A stretch of 64,000 bases of DNA from Leguminivora glycinivorella. Its lineage: Eukaryota; Arthropoda; Insecta; Lepidoptera; Tortricidae. The stretch is taken from NCBI RefSeq assembly GCF_023078275.1, contig NC_062974.1:27547033-27611032 (forward strand). The letters are read 5' to 3'. Each line of letters starts with the position of its first letter. The stretch's first letter is position 1. The translations under genes were made by a program, and so were the position numbers. The notes below the pieces were generated by a model. The model was not told the DNA's origin. It made no database searches and was given only the letters and a program-made list of their open reading frames with translations. Of this stretch, positions 22,521-32,470 are shown one piece after another.

Positions 22521-22689
22521 ACGTCACCTATGAGGAAATTACCAAAATATTAATAATGAATATACCTACTGCAAATCAGTAGTACGGACTTAATCTACAA
22601 AATTTATAAACGATCATGAAATATAATGTCAAAACTCTTTTCATTGAATTAATATGTTATACTGGCAAAATAAAATCCTTGAACAGAAA

Positions 22690-22910
22690 AGAACCACTCA
22701 GCTCCTCCAAGACTCGAGTTTGTAATATTCATACTCCCCGAGTTACACACAGTGTTTTTCATCACACTTGCAATATAAAAATATGTAAAAAGAAAAAAAA
22801 ATTGAATACGGTACTAGAAATTTCATAACTCCCTTGGGAGAACGATTTTTCTATAACTCACGCTCCGCCTGCGTGTAAAACCACATTTAGTGTGCGAGTG
22901 TGATGAAAAA
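22690..22910 (+). repeat. TACTAGAAATTTCATAACTC repeat, copy 1
   Basis: Matches 39870-40085, sharing TTTCATAACTCC and TTTTTCTATAACT at equal spacing. Confidence 0.55.
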
Positions 22911-24185
22911 AATTACACATTCATTCATACTGTAGTGACTATAGCAAAACCAAGCATTGCTAAGAAATGTTACCAAACTAATTCACGTATCTTAATATCC
23001 TATTACGTTTTCTTAATTAACATAGTTTCAAAAACAGATAAGTAGTTGGATTTATATGAGCCTGTAATATCGTGACTAAATTGTATTCGCAGGTGTTCGT
23101 TGGAAAAACAGTATTATGCAATATCTGGACCTGAAAAGAAAAGGTTATGAACCACATCTACGGGACATATGCCGGTCTTGCCTTATAAATAGAAAAATGC
23201 TTATATGTTCAAAATTTCAACGTTATTTTAATAGTTATCTAGCACATTCTGCCCCATTATTACGTTAAATAACAATGATCATGATTTTGGAATCTAGTCT
23301 CATATGAAATTACGCGACAACAAGCACTAGACGGTCTTTCTGTGCTCATCGCGGGAGGACGGTCAACCCGCCGAGCCTTAAGTGGTAGTTTTAAGTGATT
23401 TTTATCACTTAAAACTACCTTACTTCACCAAAATACTGTAAAAGCTTTGTAAAATATAATATTTGCTATCCCATAGGACCATGCGCATTACGCCAGACTA
23501 AATTAATTATAGAGTTTTATCCACTCAAACTTTATTTCAAATAAACTATGCCGGTCTTGCCCGCACTGACCTTAATCAGGCAAAAACAACATTAGCCATG
23601 TTAATCTATAGATTGTCTGTGCATAACGTCAATCGAATTGAACGCAAAATTTTCTGATATTGAAGTATGAGGCATAAAGTTCATCATGTCAGTGATTGAC
23701 TCGACATAAAGTTAAGTTAGGTTCTATGACGTCATTACATCTCTGACAGCGTTTGCGGTGGCCAAAGTTAAAAAAAATATTACACACATTTTCATTCGAA
23801 AATACGTAGTCATTATACACTTTTAATACCCAAAATTTATAAACATTGGTTTCTTATGTCAAATACTACAGGAAACAACCATTTTTTGTGCCAAATTCGA
23901 TATGGGTCTAGTAGCCTATTATTAAAAAAAAATTACGTAGTAAAACTTTCTTCATAATAACATTGACGAACTAACGCGGATCTCTAGCGCTAAGAGCTGT
24001 TTGAGGTTTTGTGAAAGACATCAAAGGATGTGATACTGCAGACGGATCTGCTTATGATGGTAACCTTTTGCGACACCATAGTAATTAAATTACATTTCCT
24101 TTTTCAGTATATAAGTATAGGTAACTGTAGCAAATTTTATACTTAAAACAACACCAGTCACAATATTTTAAAAGTAATAATATAC
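22911..24185. other. Long unassigned stretch
   Basis: Only a short hairpin at about 23380-23415 (GTGATTTTTATCAC with flanking AGTTTTAAGT/ACTTAAAACT) stands out. Confidence 0.35.
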
Positions 24186-24298
24186 TTAATTAGTTTTTCT
24201 ACTCCCGAATTATTATTCGTCATTTACAGGGTCATGCATAGATCTTTAAAACCCTACATAAAAGTCTATTCCCCAAAGCCAGTGTCCGCCGGCTTCCC

Positions 24299-24308
24299 GC
24301 GCATGCGC
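24299..24308. promoter_or_regulatory. NRF1-like palindrome GCGCATGCGC
   Basis: Exact consensus core for NRF1/Ewg-type factors. Conserved in the second copy at 58166-58175. Confidence 0.4.
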
Positions 24309-24346
24309 GCAGTAACGAAAAAATTGAAAACGCATTGTTTGGCTCT

Positions 24347-24360
24347 GTAACCATGGCAAC
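24347..24360. promoter_or_regulatory. RFX X-box GTAACCATGGCAAC
   Basis: Fits the X-box pattern GTNRCC-(0-3)-RGYAAC. Conserved at 58214-58227 in the second copy. Confidence 0.4.
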
Positions 24361-24665
24361 GCATTGTTATAACCATACTGCGCGCGTGCGTAGGCTGGCT
24401 TTGGGCAGCTACGCTGGCAGTGCAAGCCTTTGCGTCAAAATACAGGAAACAGTGTGAATTTCACGAAAGCTAGTCTAGAAAACTATTAAAAACTAAGTGC
24501 ATGGTCGTAGAAAACTGTTGTTTAAATTTAAACTGGTGTTTAACTGAGTCAAAAAATACTAATGGGGCGTCTTTATTAATAATTTTCGGCTTCGCTTCAA
24601 ATTGTTACCCACGCCACTCGTTTTTTTTGACCTCCTTTAAACGCCTGTTGCATATAATACTATAT

Positions 24666-25146
24666 CTATATTTAAGCCAGGAAACAAATCAAATTATTTT
24701 ATTAAATAACTAATACCTCACCACCACCAGTGGACATCTGATCTATTTCAGGTTTTGTCTACATAGTCAAATTATTCATAATTTCTTCACAATATAATAG
24801 TGAGCCTATTTTTTCAACAGTCCAGAAACTTACGGATCGCACCACGTAAATACGTTTTAAACTATTTCCTAGTAAGACCCCGGTAGGTGAGCTCATTTAC
24901 ATTAATATGCGTTATGATCAATAGATCAATTTAAAAATCATCCATATTAATAATAAACTTCACGAGTCATTGAAAATATACAAACAACAGGATATACATA
25001 CAATTATTAATTGTTGTTGGTGTGAATGATGAAATCGATGATTGAAAACGCTTTATTTTTAAAACTGTGAGAAAAATAGACGGTCAAGCAGATCTTGACA
25101 CCAAAAAAGGCGGCAAATTTGCAAAATATAGAGGTGAAGCTGAAGG
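24666..25146. other. Unassigned stretch
   Basis: Nothing recognised. Confidence 0.3.
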
Positions 25147-25375
25147 TTTATCATCATCATCATCCTTCTCCTTGCGTTATCCCGGCATTTGCCACGGCTT
25201 ATGGGAGCCTGGGGTCCGCTTTGACAACTGATCCCAAGATTTGGCGAAGGCACTATTTTTACGAAAGCAATTGCCATCTGACCTTCCAGTCCGAAGGGTA
25301 ACTAGGCCTTATTGGAATTAGTTCGGTTTCCTCAAGATGTTTTCCTTCACCGAAAAGCGACTGGCAAGGCCACCA
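25147..25375 (+). repeat. GCCTGGGGTCCGCTTTGACA repeat
   Basis: Starts (ATC)n and contains TTTTCCTTCACCGAAAAGCG, a common lepidopteran repeat by recognition. Single copy here. Confidence 0.55.
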
Positions 25376-25494
25376 GCGCTTCATTATCGTCACAATTTTT
25401 TTGGAATTTCGCAACTTTTTTTAGCGACAAGATTTGCATGATCGTCTATTAATACATTGCGATCCAAGTACTGAAAAGAGGAAACAAGAAACGA

Positions 25495-25590
25495 ATGGCG
25501 ATAAATTAAAACACGACCGAAGGCAGTGTTTTAAATCTACAATAGTGAATTCCCTCTTCGCACGTGTATCGTACGACGTCTTTCAGTAGG
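25495..25590 (+). repeat. ACACGACCGAAGG repeat, copy 1
   Basis: AACACGACCGAAGGCAGTGT and the following ACGTCTTTCAGTA are matched at 59876-59960. Confidence 0.5.
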
Positions 25591-25780
25591 TACATAATAA
25601 TATATTAAGAAGTTTTGGGCTGACTACTAGAATTCCACTACCTACTTTGCGAACTAATGAAGCGATAATTGTGTACTGAAAAAATAATTTTATTTGTCGA
25701 GATTCTAAAAACTTTAGGTACAGAAAACGTAAATTAACCGATAAGGCTTTGTCTCATCGAAAATAACGGTTATCAGTTAG

Positions 25781-25917
25781 CAGTGGCGGCTGGTGAATAT
25801 TTCTGCTAGGCAACACTGAGCAAAAATAAACCTACCTTTACATTAGGTAGGTACTTTACTAGTAATCAATTTTAGGCAAGCCGGTGGGAACCGGCTTGTA
25901 TGAATCAGCCGCTGCTG
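25781..25917. mobile_element. hAT MITE, copy 2
   Basis: CAGTGGCGGCTGGT start, CAGCCGCTGCTG end, flanked by TCAGTTAG at 25773-25780 and 25918-25925. Confidence 0.9.
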
Positions 25918-25983
25918 TCAGTTAGACAAAAATACATTTAAGAACAACGGTCTATTTACCTTGTACCTACCGTAAAACATTTA

Positions 25984-26123
25984 CCCCCTTATTCATTAAC
26001 GTTCACTAAAGTTATCAAGCCGATAAAGTTCGTTTGTCCCTTTCAGACATATTGGTGTGATAGAAAGGGACAAACGAACTTTATCAGCTTGATAACTTTA
26101 GTGAGCGTTTATGAATAAGGGGG
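25984..26123. mobile_element. 140-bp palindromic PIF-like MITE
   Basis: CCCCCTTATTCATTAACGTT inverts to the right end GAATAAGGGGG, with arms of about 60 bp. Flanked by TTA at 25981-25983 and 26124-26126. Confidence 0.8.
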
Positions 26124-26344
26124 TTAATATGTGGAGGTCAATATGGATAAGTGTGTAATACGGTGAAGGTTGGCCTTCAACATATTTGGCTAAAAACAAT
26201 GATCAGTGTTTATTGAGAGTTCATACGTTTACCATTAATTGTGAGTAGTAAAAGTATGAAATCGCAGAAACACCTGTGACAGTGAGTAAAAGTCCAGACA
26301 CACTAGTTTATCCCCGTATGGACCTAACAAGCAAAGTAGAGATG

Positions 26345-26517
26345 TATGTGGGTTAAATTGTGGCGTAGGCGAGAGGCTGGCAACCTGTCACTGCAAAGTC
26401 ACAGTTTCGTTTTCTTTCAACCCCTTATTTGCCAAGAGTGGCACGGAAGCTTTAGTAGTTTCATGTGTTCTGCCTACCCCTTTATGGGATACAGGCGTGA
26501 TTGTATGTATGTATGTC
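26345..26517 (+). repeat. GTGTTCTGCCTACCCC repeat, copy 4
   Basis: Runs from GGTTAAATTGTGGCGTAGGC to GATACAGGCGTGATTGTATG plus (TATG)n. Confidence 0.7.
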
Positions 26518-26582
26518 TCACGATAAAGTTTTTCAGAAACTAGCTGATACTTGTCAAAATTACTTTTCTTTTAAAAATCTGT

Positions 26583-26737
26583 AGATGGCTGGCAGCCCTT
26601 AACAGAACTGCGCGTTTCTCCAGAAACTTCCTGCCTCGCACTGCTAAACTGATGATGAAAACTGTCGTTGCAATCATGGCAGTGATCGCTTACCAGGCGA
26701 CGTCCTGTCTGCTCGTTTCCTCCTATCGCATAAAAAA
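26583..26737 (+). pseudogene. LINE polymerase tail with poly-A
   Basis: LNRTARFSRNFLPRTAKL resembles the C-terminal region of jockey-type polymerases. The frame then departs and ends CCTCCTATCGCATAAAAAAA. Confidence 0.5.
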
Positions 26738-26936
26738 ATCAAAACCGAATTCTTAATCCATAGTTTGTATAAATTAGTAACCCAATTTCCCGAGAGATGG
26801 TGTTGTACTTTGGGCTACTTCGCACCGTTAAGATTTTTCCTGAATTGATGTAGTCGAGACGGATATGAGCTATTAAATTGTCGAATTAGTTTTTAACTCT
26901 TAAGACCGACGGGAAACTACGTAACTACTTTACAGT

Positions 26937-26970
26937 GAGCGAGGCCCGACACGCTCTTGGCCAGCTATTA
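26937..26970 (-). repeat. Short fragment of the AGGGTTCCGTAG repeat
   Basis: GGCCCGACACGCTCTTGGCC is the complement of the copy-1 opening at about 15973-15995, with one mismatch. Confidence 0.4.
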
Positions 26971-27764
26971 TTTTACATAGATATACCTCTACATGCAAGT
27001 TACATTTTCACATCTCGCTAAATCGAAAATACTTGTAATTCTAATTCAGATAGAAACCCAATGGAGGGAGATTGATGAACGATGACAGACCGCAGATCGA
27101 GTCACTCTGCCCTGTCAGTCAAATAAAACCGTAAAACGAACGAAATTCTTGTCACGAAATACCCATGACTCCAAAAGGCACAGATTCTCCTTACAACACG
27201 AAAACCACGGTAACCTTCGGTGGACAACGATCTCTCAGAAGAAAAACGTAACAAGTACATATGAAATTCAAGTACACTTACTACATTTCGTTTTGACTGA
27301 AACTGTTCGTCCAAGTCCAAAGTATCCTTGGGATGCGCTTGAAACGGCCAGAATAGTCTGAACTCCGATTTCGTATATTTTTGTAAAGGTTGGAAGGTCA
27401 AAAAGTACATGATGTGGTTGAAAATCTATAAAATAAGAAATCTGGTTTCCGCATCGATAGGTACGGCTATCAAATTAAGATAATCCGAAGAATTCATAAA
27501 GGAATGAGGAATCATTTTACATATTTTTATTATTAAGATTTTAGGAAGAATATTTATCATAATACTAATGTCGATTTCATATTTATTAATCCGATTTTCT
27601 AAGATAAATTATATTTTTTATGATGCATGTTTATCAATATTTTTTGTCGGCTTATAAATATTGACAGATTTTAAAATAAGTAAAGGAGTTATTAATGATA
27701 TATTTGATTATACTTAGTGTCCAAATGAAATCTACGTTTTAGCTTTGGCTCCGCGGACTGTAAA
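26971..27764. other. Unassigned stretch
   Basis: A 102-codon minus frame (27102-27410) and an overlapping plus frame show no domain or splice support. Confidence 0.3.
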
Positions 27765-28010
27765 TCCATATAATTATATTATAAGTATAAGTGGGAAGGT
27801 GTGTGTGTCTGTTTGCTTGTCCGTCTGTCACGGTAAAACGGAGCGACGAATTGACTTGATTTAAGTTTAGATAGTTGAAGGGATGGAGAGTGACATAGGC
27901 TACTTATTGTCTCTTTATAACCCTCCTCCCTAAAATGGGGGGTGGAAGTTTGTATGGAACATTTCGCAATTTTCTAATTTAACGCGAGCGAAGCCGCGGG
28001 CAAAAGCTAG
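27765..28010 (+). mobile_element. Lep1-like Helitron repeat, copy 3, full length
   Basis: Starts TCCATATAATTATATTATAA and ends GCCGCGGGCAAAAGCTAG followed by T, with the CCGCGG palindrome upstream of the terminal CTAG. Confidence 0.8.
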
Positions 28011-28320
28011 TCCTATATAAATCATCCTTGTTCATACTAAGAATCGTACCTCAATTTTTTAGCGCCACCTATTAAATACTATCGTAACTACACTGATGAT
28101 GCCTACAAATTATTTTTTTTTTTTTTCAAAATGTGTATTGACCTGATACCTATCAACCTATCATGATATTAAAATAAAAAATAAAAACATGAAAAAATAT
28201 TTTGAGAAAATATGATTTTGGCCACTTCCAAGCTGCAAAACAGCGCCATCTAGTTTTAAGCCTATTAAAAGGCCCACTGGCCCATACATTTCAGGGGTAC
28301 GCTTTTTTGTACGGGCTTTC

Positions 28321-28456
28321 TTTTGTATCTTCGTCTGTCAATGAAAAGAACATTGTAGTAAGTATGTATGGAATGCATATAGACTTACTGCGTTTTATCT
28401 TTGTGGAACAGCGTTTTATCTTTGTGGAGATACGAGATTTTTTAAAAGTAGTGACG
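28321..28456. repeat. CGTCACTACTTT MITE, copy 3 (left end missing)
   Basis: Begins at TTGTATCTTCGTCTGTCAAT and ends AAAGTAGTGACG. Contains an internal 17-bp duplication around GCGTTTTATCTTTGTGGA. Confidence 0.7.
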
Positions 28457-29177
28457 ATTTGAATATCTAGAAAAATCGTGGCAGGTGTTCTTGTACTTAA
28501 ATACACATTAAGTAAATCTGTAAGTAAGTCGTTAACACAGTTTTATCAACGAGGAGCACCTATGTTATTCTTATTAGCATGATTTTAATGTTGTGTACAG
28601 TGGTTTACATTTTTAGTTTGGAGTTCGCCCGTATCCTTCGCAGGATTCTTGCTTGACGGTCCCCGTTGCTAGCAGCCAACACCAAAAAAAACCTTTCTGG
28701 TCTTTCCTGTGCTCTCGAGCGGCGGCGATCTTACAATCAATTTGCTCATTTGTGAGTGTGCACGGGAAAACGTCCCACTTTATCGATTGCTATAAGCTGC
28801 TTTGTTAGTTGATTCATATACAGATACAAGTAAATCTCGCCTTAATGGTAACCGACAAAGTGGTACGTTTTACTAAACACGCTCACATTTGCCTCCTAAA
28901 ATCTAAATCATAAAAAATATTGTTTTTATTTGAAAAACAGGTTTCAGTCAGGGTATTCCCGCATATCAACGGCGTTAGGAATTTTAAATGTGAATTCTTT
29001 CAAACATTTATCGACTTCCGATATCTAAGATACCTATACTTTTTGATAAAATAGATTATGAGTAACGTATATGCATAATCGTGTATTCGTTGTTTGTAGG
29101 TATGTACTTTCATAATATATTGGTAATCCTTAAAGCGATTAAGACATCGACGAACTATGTTTAGAATGATAGGTTAG
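28457..29177. other. Unassigned stretch
   Basis: Mixed composition; no second copy or gene seen. Confidence 0.3.
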
Positions 29178-29265
29178 ATCATATGCAGTGCTCGGACAAG
29201 TCACCGCAGGAACAGACAGACAGACATGGGACAAGACTATTATAGAGTCGAGACTTAAGATTATT

Positions 29266-29504
29266 GTCTCAGTATTTATTTTCCTTCTTAGGCTAGGTAT
29301 TTTACCATATGTATATAAAAATAAAATATAAAAACATTTACAAAACAATATAAAAACATATACTTAAACACATTATAAAAACCTAACCTAGGGTGCCGCC
29401 AGCAGCGGGGCAGGGCCCAAGCTGCCGGTGGTTAGGGCTGCAGAGAGAGGAACCGTCGGACTATCCGCGCCGTGTCCAAGATCACCGCCTTCTGCATCTG
29501 GCCC
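29266..29504 (-). pseudogene. LINE 3' end inserted in the hAT element (reverse-transcriptase C-terminus)
   Basis: The insertion is bracketed by the 11-bp duplication TTAAGATTATT (29255-29265 and 29505-29515). The minus strand encodes about 25 residues ending in KAVILDTARIVRRFLSLQP and a stop at 29432-29434. This is recognisable as the tail of jockey-like lepidopteran retrotransposon polymerases, from memory of the family. An AT-rich 3' region with ATAAAAACAT repeats follows. It is 5'-truncated and dead. Confidence 0.65.
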
Positions 29505-29562
29505 TTAAGATTATTATTATTATCTAAAGCTGATATAATTGTAATTCATAATTTAACATTTG

Positions 29563-30369
29563 ACCTTTTTAACCGACTTCAAAAAAGGAGGAGGTTCTCA
29601 ATTCGACTGAATGTTTTTTTTTGTATGTATGTTATTCGATATCTCCGAGAATCGTGGACCGATTTTCAAATATTTTTTTTTGATCGAACCGGTATAACCC
29701 CGAGATGGTCCCATTGGCACCAAGTCAGGGTCTGATGATGGCATCCTGGAGAAATCGAGGGAACTCTTCAAATGTTATAGGCACATGTAATGTTTTTAGT
29801 CTATTTTTCAAAGGTACACCAGTATTTACGTCTGATGGTAATAATTTTATGTGGCTGAGCTGATGATGGAAGGTCAACTCCTCAATGGTTAGGAGTTTAA
29901 GGATAATTCTTTCACTACTGTACATGTATTCGGACTGATACATATAATATCACTAGGAACCACTAAAAATCAACAAATAAATAAACTTTTTAACAAAAAA
30001 TAAAACCGCCTTCAAAAATAAGCGCGTTACAAAACACGGAGAAACTAAAAAGCCAAAAATAATAAACCTTTCAATTCAGATTTCTTATCGTATTGCAATA
30101 AGCTAAACATCCAAATTATAAACAAATCAATTATTTTTGGAGTCGGTACCAGCCTGTGTATGGTTGGGTGGGGCAAACAGGCAATAGCAAGGCGACGAAC
30201 AGGTCTGGTACCGACTACAAAAATAATTGATTTGTTTATAATTTGGATGTTTAGCTTATTGCAATACGATAAGAAATCTGAATTGAAAGGTTTATTATTT
30301 TTGGCTTTTTAGTTTCTCCGTGTTTTGAAACGCGCTTATTTTTGAAGGCGGTTTTATTTTTTGTTATTA
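29563..30369. repeat. ACCGACTTCAAAAAAGG-type element ending in a long hairpin
   Basis: The element opens with AACCGACTTCAAAAAAGGAG, a very common lepidopteran repeat end. Its distal part is a near-perfect inverted repeat: left arm 29991-30152, right arm 30205-30369, loop about 52 bp. The inner ends are GTCGGTACCAG and CTGGTACCGAC. It lies inside the hAT element, about 110 bp upstream of the small gene's ATG. Confidence 0.7.
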
Positions 30370-30482
30370 GTCGCATATCTGTCATGGATTTGTCAAAGTG
30401 GCATGCTTGAAATAGTTTTGTGGTGACAATTTAAATTACTGCAATTATTTTCTAATTATGGTTATATCTAAATATTTTGAAT

Positions 30483-30936
30483 ATGGTGCAAATAAATACA
30501 ATTAATAAGTGGATCAAGGACTGCCCCGAGCTCTGTTATCAGGAAAATGTCCAGGAAATATTGTGTACAGCATGTGACATTCGTATTAAACAGTTAAAGA
30601 AAGATAATATTGATAAACATATTAGGCCAAAAAAATCACAAAAAAATTTCAAAAAGTATCTGTGGTGCCCTTGGGAAATACCTGATGAATCCTATATTAG
30701 GAAAAAAATCTTGGGTGAATATTACGGAAGATGTCATACAAGTGTTTCGACAGTTTCGATTAAAAGGTTCGAAAGTATGTTATAACAACTGTTTACTTTT
30801 TAATATATAACACAATGATTAAATAAAACATCGGTTTGTTCCAGACAATGCAGAAGTTAATGGTTGCGTATGTGCAATGCAACCATCAGCATTAAAAAAA
30901 TATGTTAATGGAAATACCTTCACACCTGTATGGTGA
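30483..30936 (+). CDS. Two-exon CGGBP1/BED-like zinc-finger protein encoded inside the hAT element
   Basis: Exon 1 (30483-30774) runs from ATG for 97 codons plus one base to a GTATGT donor. A 70-bp AT-rich intron ends in TTTGTTCCAG, and exon 2 (30845-30936) adds 30 codons to a TGA, giving 127 residues. AATAAA lies at 30952-30957. Residues about 30-33 are a C-x2-C pair (CTAC) followed by an H, as in the BED/CGGBP1 finger, but the expected second histidine is not obvious. Residues about 69-78 (IPDESYIRKK) match the IP-x(4-5)-LRK segment of CGGBP1-like proteins; the spacer between the two blocks is shorter than usual. CGGBP1 proteins are DNA-binding derivatives of hAT transposases, which fits the location. 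No catalytic hAT core is present. The frame starts at this ATG; an upstream TTG extension is unlikely. It may be a real accessory or repressor protein, or the remnant of a deleted transposase. Confidence 0.5.
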
Positions 30937-31100
30937 ATTTTGCGTTGCAGTAATAAATGTCATTGAAAGATATAATTAAATAATATTGTACATAATGCGA
31001 CTCTATTGATCTTGTTCTATTGCAGTCTTGAGATTGTTTTGCGATGACTTGTCCGAGCACTGATCATATGTATATAGATTTTTTTCTTCTTATTTTGTAG

Positions 31101-31186
31101 AACTACGTATGGTACTAAACCGTCTACAGGCTGCGGACCTTATAGGAAGATTAGAAAGACATATTATTCAACAAAACAAGGTTTAA
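31101..31186 (+). CDS. Possible terminal exon just outside the hAT element
   Basis: A strong acceptor (pyrimidine-rich tract ending TTTTGTAG at 31100) is followed by 28 codons ending at TAA 31184-31186. The text is protein-like (LRMVLNRLQAADLIGRLERH) and probably helical. It is in phase with the exon-1 donor of the hAT-borne gene at 30774, so splicing across the element boundary would give a 125-residue chimera. It could instead be the last exon of an unrelated plus-strand host gene into which the transposon inserted, or chance. Confidence 0.3.
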
Positions 31187-31429
31187 TTTTCAAAATCACA
31201 AGATTGTCTTGCTACCTTTATTACATTTTCTTTCGGCCGATGTAATCTACGTTATCTAGTTGTAAATATGTATAAACGACAGCTATATCGAATATAAATT
31301 GAAATTTGATTGTCTTGTCACTAAATGTGTACTGTAATCTAAGATCTGGCGCGTGAGATATGTCTGATATCTGTTGCGAACTGTTTTATTTTATTTGCAA
31401 GCTATACCTAAATTACTTTTTTGACTCAA

Positions 31430-31476
31430 TTGGCAGAGCGATGGAATTTAGATCCAGAGGCCGGCCGTGAGTTCAG
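31430..31476 (+). repeat. tRNA-like SINE head fragment
   Basis: CTCAATTGGCAGAGCG resembles a box A and GTGAGTTC a degenerate box B. It joins a palindromic MITE. Confidence 0.35.
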
Positions 31477-31577
31477 GCAGGCAAGCATGGTCGCGCGATA
31501 AATGATAAAACATCAGGCCGCCCCTGTCGCACTATTTGTAAGTTTATCACTTATCGCGCGACCATGCTTGCCTGCCA
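31477..31577. repeat. Palindromic GGTCGCGCGATA MITE, copy 1
   Basis: GGCAGGCAAGCATGGTCGCG and its complement enclose GATAAA/TTTATC arms. The fuller copy is at 54846. Confidence 0.75.
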
Positions 31578-31886
31578 AGTCTCACCCAAGGTTTTAAAAT
31601 TCTGCTTTCATTTCTGCTTTTAAAATTATTACAATTAAATTCTAGAACTATCATATACCTTGTGAATCTTTTTAAATTATTTAAGCGGCATCTGTGATCA
31701 CAGAACAGCGACGGCATAAACTTGAACTTCTGAACAGCATAAACGTCTACCATTCTGACAAGTAAAATGACGGTCCACACCACACCAAGACAAACCCTCA
31801 TTTATCGTGTGTCTTATGTCTGTTTTCGGGTCAAGACTTGAAACCAAAACTTATGGGTTTCATAGCCTTTTAATACTTACTTACCT

Positions 31887-32395
31887 AGTTATTTGTTTTA
31901 CAAGGGGCAAAGTAACCTGTTGTTGTTTAACCGCTTGGGCTAATATTGATAACCGAGCAAGCAAAAGACTTCATCTTGAGAATCTTATAAAAATCTGACG
32001 AAGGTTAAACAAGGTTTGACCCCGAGTGAAACAAAACATTTTTTACCACACCAAAACAAGGAAAATACTAACTATAAAACTTCAAATCAAGAGTGAACAG
32101 GCATCTTCTGGGCGAGCTCACTCCATCGTAGGCCACGTCTTTGCCTTTGGCTAGTCTGTAGCCAAGAGTAAAAATAGTAAAAATTTATAAAAAAACTCAA
32201 ATCAAGTCAACTCTATCAAATTTATAAATATGGTTACATAAAAAAAAACATCATTTACACGTCAATTCTACCAGCCAAGGTAAATCATGTTAAAATTTAC
32301 TTTTGATTACTTTGCGCTCTTCTGGATAAAATGCAAATTTTTTCATACGTTTTCAAAGAATCAAAACAGCCTTTAGCAGCTGCTGCTGACCAATT
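31887..32395 (+). repeat. Repeat element in intron 1 of the FLVCR-type gene, containing a LINE 3' fragment
   Basis: It starts with the AGTTATTTGTTTTACAAGGG end of the dominant high-copy family and matches 37245-37636 on both sides of an inserted LINE 3' end (about 32085-32195). The insert is bracketed by near-identical TCAAATCAAG copies, a probable target duplication. The right end lies about 75 bp from the exon's splice donor. Confidence 0.6.
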
Positions 32396-32470
32396 GTAAA
32401 TCCAGTCAACACGTTCTAAATACAATTTCAAACTATAAACGCATGCACGCTGATGACAAAAATCACTTAC

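Larger units (their letters stand above)
24186..24665 (+). repeat. TTTCTACTCCCGAA repeat, copy 1, with promoter-like motifs
   Basis: About 480 bp, matched by 58057-58515 to the end CCTTTAAACGCCTGTTGCAT. A GC-rich part is an inverted repeat (CCAAAGCCAG to CTGGCTTTGG). Confidence 0.75.
29186..31062. mobile_element. hAT-type DNA transposon with perfect 8-bp target duplication
   Basis: The termini are inverted repeats: CAGTGCTCGGACAAGTCA at 29186 and its exact complement ending at 31062, with 22 of 23 bases matching overall. They are flanked by the identical 8-mer ATCATATG at 29178-29185 and 31063-31070. CAG-type ends with 8-bp duplications define hAT elements. At 1,877 bp it is too short, and too interrupted, for a full hAT transposase. 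Inside are a LINE fragment, a large hairpin element and a small two-exon gene. It is probably non-autonomous, or a deleted autonomous copy. Confidence 0.85.

Noticed and set aside
27102..27410. 102-codon minus frame overlapping a plus frame
   Set aside because: Both strands open at once with no domain; looks like chance.
32297..32470. Extension of the transporter frame past residue 107
   Set aside because: A consensus donor lies at 32470 and the extension loses family similarity, so it is intron.
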